From: Talinum fruticosum
Taxonomy: Eukaryota > Streptophyta > Magnoliopsida > Caryophyllales > Talinaceae
Direction of reading: 5' to 3'
Length of the DNA stretch: 64,000 bases
Assembly (NCBI GenBank): GCA_021018815.1
Contig: JAITYX010000009.1
Coordinates: forward strand, 9,550,501 to 9,614,500
Shown here: piece by piece, positions 1-10,881 of the stretch
Numbering within the stretch: the stretch's first letter is position 1
Layout: each line of letters begins with the position of its first letter
Translations under genes and position numbers: made by a program
Notes under the pieces: generated by a model
The model's database searches: none
Seen by the model: the letters and a program-made list of their open reading frames with translations, nothing else
Told to the model about the DNA's origin: nothing

Positions 1-1417
1 GACCACCCGAGTTATAGGAACCAAATGGGTTTTCAAAAACAAACTGGATAAGGGTGGAGTAGTAGTCGAAACAAGGCTAGACTTGTAGCTCAAGGTTACA
101 ATCAAGAAGAAGGAATTGATTGTGGGGAAACCTTTGCACCAGTAGCTAGAATAGAATCCATTAGAATACTTGTTGGCATTTGCATCCTGCATGCATATTA
201 AATTGTATCAAATGGATGTTAAGTGTGCCTTTCTCAATGGTTTTATTGAAGAAGAAGTTTATGTCGAGCAGACCTCCTGGTTTTGAAAACTCGGAATTTC
301 CAAATCACGTTTTCAAACTTCAAAAGGCTCTCTATGGTCTTAAGCAAGCCCCTAGAGCTTGGTATGAAAGACTGAGCAGACTTTCTGGTTCAAAATGATT
401 TCAAAAGAGGTCGGATCGACAAGACTCTATTCATAAAGACTAAAGGGAAAGATTTTCTCATTGTTCAAATATCTCGTTGATGATATTATTTTCGGTGCTA
501 CTAATGAATTTACGTGCCGAGAATTTTACGAGTTGATGAGTCAAGAGTTCCAAATGAGTATGATGGGAGAACTCAACTTCTTCCTTGGGTTGCAAATCAA
601 ACAAGACAAAGATGGAATCTTTGTTCATCAATCAAAATACACCAAGGAACTGCTGAAGAAATATAAACTTCAAGATGCAAAGCACGCATCGACCCCTATG
701 AGCGACGAGTATAAAGCTTGACTCGGATGAGAAAGGTAAAGCGAGTAGATCGAAACTCTATCGAGGTATGATTGGATCACTGCTATATCTTACTTCAAGC
801 GAGCCGAGATATAATGTTCGGTGTTTGCTTATGCGCACGATTTCAAGCTAATCCAAAAGAATCACATCTCACTACGGTGAAGAGAGTATTCAGATATCTT
901 GCGGGCACTCGGAATCTAGGACTGTGGTACTCCGGAGACTCGAACCGACTCGACTGGGTACTTAGACGCGGACTATACAGGATACAAAGTTGATCGAAAG
1001 AGCACATCTAGAGCTTGCCAATTTCTGGGTCAATCCCTAATATCCCGGCACTCGAAGAAACAAAACTCGGTAGCTCTATCAAGCTGCGGAAGCTGAATAC
1101 ATTGCTTCTTTGGAGCGTGCTGCGCTCGGATTCTTTGGATAAAATAACACTTGAAGGATCTTGGACTTTATCTCAACTCGGTTCCAATCAAGTGTGACAA
1201 TCAAAGCACAATCAGTATCACTAAGAATCCTGTCCAGCACTAAAAAACAAAGCATATTGAGGTCGGGTATCACTTCTTACGCGATCATTCGGAAAAGGGT
1301 GATATTGCACTTGAGTTCATTCCTACTAATCTTCAATTAGGCGATATCTTTACTAAGCCTCTTGGTGAGGATCGGTTTTGTTTTATTCGGAATGAACTTG
1401 GTATGTTAAATGCTTAA
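1..1417 (+). pseudogene. copia RT and RNase H remnant (copy #1)
   Basis: This is the reverse transcriptase and RNase H end of a Ty1/copia polyprotein, read in several frames. Visible blocks are the RT N-terminal stretch ([20 protein letters not shown], near 98-157), the ALYGLKQAPRAWYERL block (about 325-372), a degenerate YVDD-type block (LVDDIIFGATNE, about 472-507), MMGELNFFLGLQIKQDKDG (about 560-616) and VHQSKYTKELLKKYKLQDA. The RNase H tail is CDNQSTISITKNPVQH, then an FIPTNLQLGDIFTKPL-type block, ending near LGMLNA at 1417. Frameshifts near 180, 400, 470, 720 and 1000 break it. It is the most CAA-preserving of the four RT copies: VHQSKY is intact here but carries a stop in copies #2 and #3. 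Confidence 0.85.
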
Positions 1418-2050
1418 TTATGTGTTACTTTTGTTGCATAATTCTGTGCTATATGTTTTCACTTGTTAATAACGATTAGTTCGATTGATTCAGTGATACT
1501 TGGGTGATAGTTATTTCGTGTTTCGAGTCACTCGAAACCTTTCCGAAGTCAAACTCGGACGTAGAAAAACTTGGACTTCAAATTTTCTGAAGCTATCTCT
1601 AGAACAGTGGAGAGTTGCGGATTTTTTTAAAATTTTTTTCTCTCTTTCTCGAGCGTCGTGATCGGATCTTAGCCGTGGATTTCAAACCGCTGATATCTCA
1701 ACCGTTGAAGACGAACCGTCACACCGGGCATTAATGATCAATGGACAGGCTGAGTCGAACGGAGTTACTTAACGGATAGTGAACGGGCGCGCGTATTCTC
1801 TATAAATAACGACTACCCATCTTCATCTCGATATTCTAAAACTCCTTCCCTCTCAAACGAAAATCTTCTCGCGGAAGCTCTCTACGTGAACAGTGTTCCC
1901 CGATCGTCCGCAAACGTTGAAGAAGATTTCTCTCACTCTCTCGTAAGTTTGATTTGCTCTCATTTTTCTTTTTTTCTTCTACCATTTTCGTTATCTTCTC
2001 TTCTACACCTCCTTCCCTTTCTCTTTCGAAAAGTTTCATCTTTTCTCACC
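1418..2050 (+). promoter_or_regulatory. pol-ORF3 spacer with internal TATA box (copy #1)
   Basis: This non-coding spacer separates the end of pol from the third ORF. It holds a short palindrome-like motif (CGAGTCACTCG, about 1524), a CT-rich stretch (about 1637-1650), an AACCGTTGA motif (about 1698) and a TATA box, TATAAATA, at 1801-1808. A CT-rich leader then runs to the ACCATGCC start context at 2051. The same order recurs upstream of the third ORF in copies #2, #3 and #5, so I infer an internal promoter. Transcription has not been shown. Confidence 0.5.
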
Positions 2051-3537
2051 ATGCCTAAAAGAGGAAACCATCACGACTTTTAGGTTTCTTCATCTTCCAA
2101 AAAGCCTCACACCAATAAGCCGGAAAGCTCAACCCCCACCAAACCCATTGTCACCCGGCACCTTGCGTCTGGACGACAAGTTCTTCCCAACAACCAAATT
2201 CTCCTGGTTGTCCAACATTCAAACCACCGGAGTCTACCCTTTCTTGTGTTTCAGCGAGTTCATTTATCCTGAACTCGTCTCCGAGTTTTATACTCATCTC
2301 TCCCACTCCGAAAATGTTCTAACCTCTCGGGTTCGGAACATTACTTGTTCAGTATCAACACCTCCCTCCTTCACCGACTGTTCAAAGTTTCTTCTCTCTT
2401 CTTGAACAGTAACCCTATTCCCTTCATTGAAGTCGCAGACGACTTCTTTGAAAAGTATGCTAAAGAATTCCACGGGTCCGAGAAGAACTTTTACGTGACT
2501 CGGTTGAAGTCGAAGCCAGGCTTCTGTGTTTTACGCTGATGAGAACCTTCTTCTCACGGCATTCCAGCAAGGAGAACCCCAACTCCAAGCATCTCAAAGC
2601 CCTCTTCGACATCCCGGAGGGATACGAAGTCGACCTCTTCCCCTCCATCATTGAGCGGATGGCCGCTGTGCCGGCTCAACTCCAAACCAAGAAGAACACC
2701 TCCCTTCCTTTCGGTGCTCTTCTCACCCTTGTCTTTAAACAATTTCAAGTTCCTCTTCCCTCGACCCTAACGCGGTGTGCGAGGCGGCCATTGTGGTCGG
2801 CAAGAAGGAACTCTAGGAGTACGGATACCGGGAAACTAACCACGGTGTGCGGGTTCACAACTTCGGAGCTGAGGCCTCCTTCTCCACCTCGGACTCGGAA
2901 ATCAACCCCTCTCCCTCTTCCCTCTTCACCTGGTGGTGCCTCCACCTCAGGTGCTTCCAAAACTCTCTCTGCCCTCTTGTCCCTGTTTTCATGGACAAGA
3001 TCGGCTCTGTGTCTTCGAACTCGAGAGACATGCTCGGGGCTTTCAAATCTGTTCTTCGAGGGTCGACAATCAACCAAAAGATCGGTCGAGTCCCAAATCT
3101 AAGAGCGGCAGTCTCTCGTTCTTGAGATGAGAGAGCTGGTTAAGGAGCAGAAGGAGCTGGCTGAGCTCATCGGAGAGAGACGGTCCAAGGCGGCTCGGGA
3201 CCGGATGACTCGGACACCTCCGAGGCGTCTTCGAGCCCAGGCCTAACCTCCTCGGACAGCGAGGAAGGCGAGGAAGAAGAACAAGAAGCTGCAGATGCAG
3301 CGGAGGATGCTTGAGGAACCTGCGGCTGAGGCAGGCCTTTCCGGGCAAAGGGAAGAAGAGGCCGTGGCAACTGCTGAGGGTCGGCCTGCTCCCCAAGCTC
3401 AAATTGCTGTACTCGGCTCGGACGGCGATCTGAGTGGGTCGAAAGATCTCGCTCCTCCGGCGAGTCGGCCGGAGCAGCCCCCTCCAGCCCCTGAGGTCCC
3501 AAGGGAAGAACCCCTCGATCCACTCTCTCCGGGTTAG
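2051..3537 (+). pseudogene. third ORF of copia element #1 (ORF3, env-like position)
   Basis: This is the extra ORF between pol and the 3' LTR. It starts with MPKRG at 2051 in the context ACCATGCC, shared by the other copies. After a Ser/Lys-rich N terminus comes a globular region (TGVYPFLCFSEFIYPELVSE at about 2223-2290, then EVADDFFEKYAKE, MRTFFSRHSSKENPNSKHLK and GYEVDLFPSIIERM). Next are a Pro-rich stretch (PPSPPRTR), a Glu/Arg-rich coiled-coil-like stretch (about 3127-3230) and a Glu/Pro-rich tail. The globular part resembles what is called a putative plant transposon protein domain, a resemblance I judge by eye. A third ORF here is known in Sireviruses and is often called env-like, but I see no signal peptide or convincing membrane segment. 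At least four frame changes break it. Confidence 0.6.
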
Positions 3538-4068
3538 CCACTCGGAGCTGAGCCCCGAGGATAATTCCGGGTCGCCCTTCGCCGCCCTCAAAGCACATCT
3601 TCAAGATCGTATCAATGCCGGCGCACCTCCGCCTCCACTCGAAATCCCCCTCCCTAGTTGGAGCCATGCACTCGAGTCACAATTCCTCGGTGTCTCCAGT
3701 ATTTCTTCTTTCACATTTTCTTTTTGTGCGGACAACTTATGTGTATTACTTGTACTTTTCTCCCTTCTTTTTTGTTTCTTGTTTTTGCTTGAAAGGCAAG
3801 GGGAGAACTGTAGTCGAAGCTGGTTGTCTTGTTTAGGGGAGTTTGTTCCCTTGAAATTTCTTTTTAATGAAGTGATGCATTTCATTATTAATTTACGAGT
3901 TTTTTATTGTTAAAGCATACGGTATTTCATTTTGCTCGATATATTATATACTTGCTCCGATTTACTCACTATGCCTTTCTCATAAGCGAACTACTCGGAA
4001 TCAATCTATTTTCCTCTAACAAAGTTTACTGTTTAAGTATGGAATGCCTTTCATCAAAAGGGGCAGAT
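3538..4068 (+). other. 3' untranslated segment and polypurine tract (copy #1)
   Basis: No ORF is supported here. A purine-rich motif, GTTTAGGGGAGTTTGTTC, near 3832 recurs after ORF3 in copies #2, #3 and #5. The polypurine tract proper, AAAAGGGGCAGAT, ends at 4068, directly before the LTR. It primes plus-strand DNA synthesis in LTR retrotransposons. The motif GGAATGCCTTTCATCA just before it is also shared with copies #3 and #5. Confidence 0.7.
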
Positions 4069-5601
4069 TGAAGACTCGAGACATCTGCTCAATATATTTA
4101 CGAGTCATGCAAAAGGAATCGGGTATACCGATGTTATTCATATAGAGTTTTGATTCCAAGGCATTCTCTGTGTCTTAGAAACTTACTTGAGTAAAATAGT
4201 ATTTTCTCTAAGTGATTCGGCCCTCACTTATCTCGTTTTATCGCTTTTCGGTTAGCGACTCGAAAAGCTGGATCTTTATTCCGAGTCCACTCTCACTCGG
4301 AATCGACTTGGGGTTATCTATTCTATTATTTGCATAGTCGGTATTCGTAGTTCTTCTCATGCTTAGTCTATATCAAGTTTTTCCCACTCGATATTCGTTA
4401 TAGAACTTGATCCTTTGCTTAAGACTAAGTCATATGGAATTATGAGTATCATGGATATTAGACTCAGAAAATTCCATTTCTTTTCGACTCGAGATAATCA
4501 ATTGCGTATTTTCCATAACTATTCTATTATCCGTGTCTAACCTTGGACCAAAGTATTTTATACTTTGAGAACCAAAGTTGTTTTACTTTTGTAGGTTATC
4601 CAATCGAGGATATCTTTTCAAACTACAAAAGTAGCCGGCTCGAACGTCAAATCACCAGCGAGATATGGCTTTTCAACTTCCCTGCTTTAGTCCCAGAAGA
4701 TTGTGTCGGAAGATGTCCGCTTCCATATCCGGAAAAGCTGGAACGCTAAGCCTAACGGTGGTTTCCACCTCATTTTTCAAGACACAACCGATGGTTTTGG
4801 GACTTCTAAGAGAGTTAAACCGTTGTCCAACGTCCATATTTCAACGGATACTTTCCGAGTGACTCGGAAAGCCTTTCACAACGGTCACCGAGGACTCTCG
4901 GTCGGTAAATGAAGATAACGGCTACTCGCTTGGTCATCTATAAAAAGAAGCCACTTCACATGACTTGAAGATTGCCGAATCTATTGTTAATACACATACT
5001 TGAGAAAAGTTATTGTATTTACTTCCAATCTTCTACTTACAACTCCCATTACTGTAATTCTTTACTCTCGAGTTGTAAGGTCTTGTACTTAGTTACAAAC
5101 TCTTCTTACATTCTTTGTAAGGTCCCTTGACTAAGTCTGTAAAGGTTAACTCGGCTTAGTTGTACCTAGACTGTAAGGGTTATCTCAGCTAGGAAGTACT
5201 AGATCGAGATAAGGGAACTTCGAGTCTAGGAAAAAACTTGTATAGAGTTGTCTAAGGGAGCAACTCGGGTTACGTCAAGTTCACGGTATTTTGTGGACTC
5301 AAAATAGTGGATTTGACTTCGTGTCTGGATTGACACGGGCCGTGGTTTTCTGCCCCGGGAGGGTTTCCACGTAAAATCTATGTGTTCATTTTCCGAGTTC
5401 ATTCTAGACTCGAGACGACTTTCTTGCTCTTGCTTCTTACGGTTCATTGCTTTCGAGTCCAATCTTTTCCGACCTCGTTGTTAGACTCGGAATCTGTCTT
5501 TGCCTCTTTTACGTGTAAAAGTGTGTACTTTCACGAAGAATTTTCTATCACCCTATTCACCCCCTCTAGGGTGAATCGGACTCTCCCTGAGCAAACCTTC
5601 A
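4069..5601 (+). repeat. 3' LTR of copia #1
   Basis: The LTR begins TGAAGACTC directly after the purine tract and ends AGCAAACCTTCA, giving TG...CA ends over 1533 bp. It carries a TATA-like box (TATAAAAAG, 4939-4947) with AACGGCTA just upstream (4917-4924) and several other AACGG or CCGTT motifs between 4751 and 4885. A perfect 19-base palindrome, TTTCCGAGTGACTCGGAAA, lies at 4852-4870. Downstream of the TATA box is the leader shared by all copies (ACTTGAAGATTG...). The LTRs at 9391-10821, 40848-42277 and, on the minus strand, 7848-9217 and 55234-56699 are relatives. Confidence 0.85.
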
Positions 5602-6189
5602 TAAGAGGCTCCTACTTGCGTCCCGGGCGGGCCCAATTATGTCTAATTGCCAACAGAGGCAGTACCTCTTCCCTCATAGCATGCGCTCTTGGTTTACTAA
5701 GAGGGCACCGAGGATTCTAGCATATATTCTTGTTGTGCCCCACACGAGATGACCAAATCCTCGGACTATGAGTCACCATATATCCTACCTAGTTTGAACC
5801 TCTTTTGACTATATACATTTTTGACTATTAGGTGGTCCCCTTGCCCTCATTTGCATGCTTGAATGAGTGTGTTTGTTTTAGATTTAATCCTCTGCTTGTG
5901 AGCCTTTAGGAATAGGTGAAGAGTGTTGATTAGCCCTTGCATAGGTGCAAATAAAATACCTTAGAATTTCCTCGAGTCGATCCATTATATGCATTTAGCC
6001 AAAAGTCAACCTACTTTTTCCTTTTAGGTTGGTCCATTACTTGCATTTCGAGTCATACTAAAACTTTATTTAAGCAGTCTAGGTAGTCACCGCCGATCGG
6101 TCCGGACAGGTCCTACTAAGGTCCCTTCTTTCCTTTTAGTTAGTCGGTTTCTAGATTGTTTTCGGCCTTGTTATTTATCTGCTCACCAT

Positions 6190-6480
6190 TTTGTATTTTC
6201 ATTTCATTTTAGCCAAAATAATTTCATCTCAAATTAGGTGTGTCCGCGTTTACATTTCATTTTAGCTAAAATAAATTCATCTTAAATTAGGTGAGTCTAT
6301 TTCTTATATTGCATTTTAGCCAAAACAAATTCATTCCAACTATAGGGAAATGCATTATCATTTTTCATCTAGCTAAGATAAAAGCACTTTCCATTAAGGA
6401 TCAATCATTCATGCATTATGCATTAGCTAAATCATAAATCATCCCTAACTAAGTCATAAGGCATCGCCTGCATTTTTCTG
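6190..6480 (+). repeat. degenerate minisatellite (reverse orientation of 52880-53300)
   Basis: At least three imperfect copies of a unit of about 55-60 bp built on CATTTTAGCCAAAATAA... and CATCTCAAATTAGGTG. It is the reverse complement of the better-preserved array at 52880-53300 and probably belongs to the gypsy leader. Confidence 0.6.
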
Positions 6481-6814
6481 TTGCATTCTTTATGTGCATC
6501 CAAATAAAAGCATTCGTAGGTCTGTTCGGGTCTTGCGCTTAAGTCCCTTCTTCCCAAGAGTGGTATCTTTCGCATGGTCCTAACCCTCATCCTTTGGGTT
6601 GCAGAATAGGGAAGTCTATTGCCATTGAGTATCGTCGGAGTCCAAGCTCCAAAAGGTTATAAGGCCTCAACAAGGAGTCCGACACATCTTCTCCCCGCTC
6701 CGCATTAGGTTCTACTTTGCGATCTACACCAGGTGCGACATATTTCGGTGCACACCACACCGGTTCGATCTATTTCTCGTTGTAAGACAAGTACCTAAAG
6801 AGAATTCCCTTCCA

Positions 6815-7800
6815 ATGGATGGAACCTTAGAACAATCTCCTATTCTTGCTTTGCTTAATGAGAACTTAGCCGGGGTGGAAGCTAGGATAGATCCTCAAGA
6901 TGAGAAGATAACATCTATATCAAGTGATATTAATGTTATCCCGAAAGTTATTGAGGACAAGTAAGAGAGATGAGGAGGCGGAACGATTAAAAAGAGTAGG
7001 GAGAGTAGGTCCTCCACCTTCACCTAGTTTATCTCCTCCAAACAATCCCAAATAGGAATCCCTTAAGCATGAATCCAAAGCTCAGCTGATCCATGCGTAG
7101 ATCGGATAGAACAAATGTTAAGGGAGTTATCCATGTTCAGTAATCTTTATTTTGATCATAAGGGATTTACTTTAATCCCTAAAGGGAAACTACCCCTTAA
7201 ATTTACCATGCCCGATATCAAGTTTGGAGGTTCCGTGAATCCCCATCATCATGTTCACAACTTCTTGGGAGCAATGACTCTTAAGAATATTTCGGAAGAC
7301 ACTTACCACATCATCTTCCCATGAACTGAAACCTTAGCCTAATTTCAACCATTACCATATAAAACTGTTGTTACCACACCCTCACATAATATCTACCATA
7401 TTTTTCATACCGAAGATTTGTTCCTAACCTCATATGAAACATCACCTATTGATTCACAAATGAAACCCGTTGTCCAAAGATTCTTTGCCATCTCACACTA
7501 CCTTACAGATTTCCAAAAACTAGAAAGTTCTATGAACTTATTCTTGTCGATACCCAGTCTATAGACTTTACACATAACCGGGACAAAACCAATCCCAATT
7601 TCATTCATTTTTCAAAATGCATTATTCGCAAAGTGCTTGGCTCTTAAGAATGGAAAGATCCATTTTTGAGAGGATGTTCTCTCGTTACCTTTACACCGGA
7701 TGCTTGCAATTATAATGACAATCAAATCGCGTGGTATCAAGTTTTTCTTTACAACCCCGGATCCCACTCATGGTTCTTTAATTTCCATGACATATGCTCT
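6815..7800 (+). pseudogene. gypsy gag remnant
   Basis: An ATG at 6815 opens MDGTLEQSPILALLNENLAG, followed after stops by a stretch containing KFTMPDIKFGGSVNPHHHVH (around 7194-7258) and ISEDTYHIIFP (to 7321). The pattern K-F-x-M-P-x-(I/F)-x-x-x-G...P-x-x-H followed by an F-x-x-x-L/I block is typical of gag in Ty3/gypsy elements of the Tat/Ogre group. Later blocks are recognisable only as broken frames up to about 7800. No zinc knuckle or protease is left. A plain hypothetical ORF cannot be excluded, but the retroelement surroundings make gag the best reading. Confidence 0.5.
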
Positions 7801-7847
7801 ATAAACTTCCCCATTTGGTTCTACAATTGGCGGACTATGATTGGAGG

Positions 7848-9217
7848 TGAATGTTTTCTCTTGAGAGTCCGAATCACCCTAGGGAGGGTGAATAGGGTGA
7901 CAAGGAAATTTTGTGAAACAAAAAGTTTTTTACAAAGTATGACCTCAAAAAGATATAACATAGAAAATATGTGGAAAACCTCCTAGGGTAGAAAACCACG
8001 GATAGTGTCAGTCCAAACACCAAGTCAAATCCACTATTTTGAATCCCCAAAATACATAGATTGACTTACGGGATTGCTCCCTTAGACAATTCAATATAGA
8101 TTTTCCTACACATAGAAATTCGCTTATCTATTCTAGTACTTCCTAACTAAGATAACATTTACAACTAAGTTCACTTAACCCTTACAGCTCAGTCAAGGGA
8201 TGTTATAACGAATTGAAGTAAGAGTGAATACAATACTTCTTCTTTTCAACTCAAAGAGTAAGAAAACTTAAGTATAGAGTTGAAAGTTCAAGTTTGAGAG
8301 AGTAACATCTGAACAAGTGTTGAACAATAAGTTCGTCAATCTTTTAAGTCTTGTAGGATGACTTCTATTTATACACAGCAAGACAGAGTAGCCGTTGTGA
8401 CTAAATATAAACTGGAAAGCTTCACTAGCCATTGTAACGGATAGTCCGAGTCCCTTAGAAAATGAGTCATTGTATATATGAACATTGTGCTTTGGTCCTT
8501 GGCTCAAAAGGTGGACCAACCCACTACTTGTGACTGAAATCTAGGGTGGAAACAACCGTTAGACTCAAAGTTGAATTTTACCGGATTTGAAAACAAACCC
8601 TAACACGGTGTTTGACCCTATCCTGAAACAAGTACTTTTATGTCTGCTGGTGTCTAATGGTTAGAAACTGGTTGCTTTTACTTTTCAAAATGAGATTAGA
8701 ATACTTTAATCATCCTACAAAAGCAAATCAAAATGGTGCTTGAAAGGATAAAATTACTTTGGTCCAACATTATGCAAGGATAAAAAAATTAATTCAAATA
8801 ATTAAGCCCTTGATTCTCCTTAACCTGAATAAATGAAATTTTTTGAGTCCAATATTCTATAAGTTCTAATTCTATTTTGTGTCTATCTTTTAGATAACAT
8901 ATTAAAATTATATAGACAGAATGTATTAAATTTTTATATAAATAATTTTAGTTAATAATTCGACTTAGAAGTATAAATTAACCAAATAATCCTTTTTCGA
9001 GTGAATACAATAAATCAAAACTCAGAATACATTGTGCATGTGAAATTATTTACTCACGACAAATGTCCGAGTTACATCCGAGTGAGTCGAAACCCGAGAG
9101 ATAGGTGTTTTATTCAAGAAATGTTTTCGAGTAGGTAAGGCAGTTTTAAAACTTAAAGAGTGAGCATGACTTGAATTCAAAACCATGGACAGATAGAGAG
9201 TTATACCTGAGTCTTCA
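7848..9217 (-). repeat. minus-strand copia LTR (copy #4)
   Basis: Read on the minus strand, this LTR begins TGAAGACTCAGG at 9217, next to a purine tract, and ends ...AAACATTCA at 7848. It is about 1370 bp. It carries TATAAATAG at 8373-8365 with AGCCGTTGTGAC just upstream, and the leader and downstream blocks of the other family LTRs. Its outer end is degraded compared with AGCAAACCTTCA. The internal region that should lie to its right is reduced to a short stub. Confidence 0.75.
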
Positions 9218-9390
9218 ATCTCCCTCTTTTTAATAAAAGACATTCAACACTTATAAAAAGAGTTAGAAGTTCATATAGTTAAGTTTTCATGGCTGAAAAA
9301 CGAATGATTGTTAAAATGATCTTAGTAGAAGGAATTTAGAATTCGTTATCATAGCAGATTGATGCTATAAGTCATGTTGAACTTTTAAGA
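9218..9390 (-). other. polypurine tract and stub of copia #4; junction with copia #2
   Basis: Read on the minus strand, the part next to 9217 is the AAAAGAGGGAGAT purine tract and the GAATG(C/T)CTTTTAT motif that precede the family's 3' LTR. Beyond it are about 150 bases without recognisable coding. From about 9365 a unit of roughly 60 bp is repeated imperfectly (TAAGTCAT(G/T)TTGAACTTTT occurs twice, near 9369 and 9433), so the start of the next LTR is not clean. Confidence 0.6.
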
Positions 9391-10821
9391 AAATTATATC
9401 TATGACTCTCTATCTCTTTATGGTATTGATTCTAAGTCATTTTGAACTTTTAAGAAACTCATATCTATGTTTTCATGATGTTCGACCCACTCGAAACCAT
9501 TCGTCAAGCATAACATTCTTAATTGTATTTCTAACCCACTCGGACACAATTCAGAACAATGGCAAGAGTAAATGTTTTCTTAAACACTTTTATTCTAAGC
9601 ATCGATTTGTTCTATGTGAAAAAGAATTATAATATTAATTCCACTTTGTAAGTCGAGTTTATTTATTGAGAATTATTTACTTGATCAAGTTTATGTATTC
9701 TAATGTTTTATTCTTTCTAACTTGATAATTTTAAGCATTGACTCAAGATGGAATTTGAATTTAATGAATATTAGGCTAAGAAAATTCCATTCTTTTAGAC
9801 TGAAGATAATTAAGTGCTTAATTACTTTGAATTAATTATTATCTTTGTCTAATTTTGGACCAAAGTATTTTTATACTTTGAGTACCACTTTGATTTGCTT
9901 TTGTAGGTTGATTAAACAAGCCTAATCTAGTTTTGAAAAGCAAAAGCAACCGATTTTTAGCCTTTAAACACCAGCGAGACATAAATTAGCTATTTCTAGA
10001 TATGGCTCGGACACCACGTCAAAGTTATTTGTTTCCAAATCCGGTAAACATCAACTTTGTCTCCAATGGTTGTTTCCACCCCAGATTTAAATCACAACCA
10101 GAGGGATGGACCACTTTTTGAGCAAAGGACCACTACACAATGTTCATCTCTCAACGGATCCTTTTCGATTCACTTAGACTAGTTGTTACAATGATTATTG
10201 AAGCTCACTGGTCTAGAACAAGTCACAACGGTCATTCTACCCTGCTGTGTATAAATAAAAACCACTTCATAAGACTTGGAGATTGCTGAACACATTGCTA
10301 ACACTTACTTAGTGCTTACTTACTCAATGTTCAGACTTACAATTCCAAATCTATATTTCTTACTTTCCGAGTTATAAAGAAAGTCTTGTAATCACTTCTA
10401 CTTTTTAACTTTCTTTCTAAGTCCCTTGAAAGAGCTGTAAGGGTTAACTCAACTCGATTATCGATTGTAAAGGTTATCACATTTAGCAAGTACTAGATTA
10501 GATAAGGGAACTTCGAGTCTAGGAAAACTTGTAAGGGAATTTCTAAGGGAGCAATTATGTAGAGTTAGTCCTTGATATTGTGGATTCAATTAGTAGATTT
10601 GACTTGGTGCTTTGACTAACACTCGTCCGTGGTTTTCTACCCCAGGAGGGTTTCCACATACTTCTTTGTGTATTTAACTTTCCGAGTCAAATCTAAAATC
10701 ATAATATGTTTTTAAGTCTCGTTTTGTGCAAAATAGTTTGTAATTCCAAAAAATACTTCCATCACCCTATTCACCCGTTCTTCCTGTAGGGTGACTTAAT
10801 CTCTCCAAGAGCAAACCTTTA
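9391..10821 (+). repeat. 5' LTR of copia #2 (5' edge degraded)
   Basis: From ACTCTCTATCTC (near 9402) onward it tracks the LTR of copy #3. The end AGCAAACCTTTA at 10821 is followed two bases later by the primer site. It contains TATAAATA at 10250-10257 with CACAACGGTCAT upstream. The first bases (TGAAGACTC) are not recognisable, so the left edge is approximate. Confidence 0.75.
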
Positions 10822-10823
10822 AT

Positions 10824-10835
10824 TGGTATCAAAGC
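10824..10835 (+). promoter_or_regulatory. primer-binding site, initiator Met tRNA
   Basis: TGGTATCAAAGC lies two bases after the LTR end. It differs at one position from TGGTATCAGAGC, which pairs with the 3' end of plant initiator-methionine tRNA and primes minus-strand DNA synthesis in copia elements. Confidence 0.85.
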
Positions 10836-10881
10836 CTAGCCTTTAATGAGGATCTCATAATCCAAAGGGTCTAAAGATCAG

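Larger units (their letters stand above)
1..5601 (+). mobile_element. Sirevirus-like Ty1/copia element #1, 3' part
   Basis: This is the 3' part of an LTR retrotransposon whose 5' half lies outside the window. The order is RT and RNase H remnants (1-1417), a spacer with a TATA box, a third ORF (from 2051), a purine tract (4052-4068) and a 3' LTR (4069-5601). Copia-type pol followed by an extra ORF before the 3' LTR is the layout of the Sirevirus lineage. Family membership rests on close similarity to the other copies in this window, above all copy #5. All reading frames are broken, so it is not autonomous. Confidence 0.85.
5602..7847 (+). mobile_element. Ty3/gypsy fragment (Tat/Ogre-like), plus strand
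   Basis: This block lies between two copia LTRs and holds a gypsy-type leader followed by a decayed gag. Its part from about 5890 to 6480 is the reverse complement of about 52880-53620: both contain the GTGAGCCTTTAG motif and the TTAGCCAAAA / CAAATTAGGTGAGTC minisatellite unit. A gag-like ORF starts at 6815. The fragment is cut at 7847 by the end of a minus-strand copia LTR. Assignment to the Tat/Ogre group rests on gag appearance and is tentative. Confidence 0.55.
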
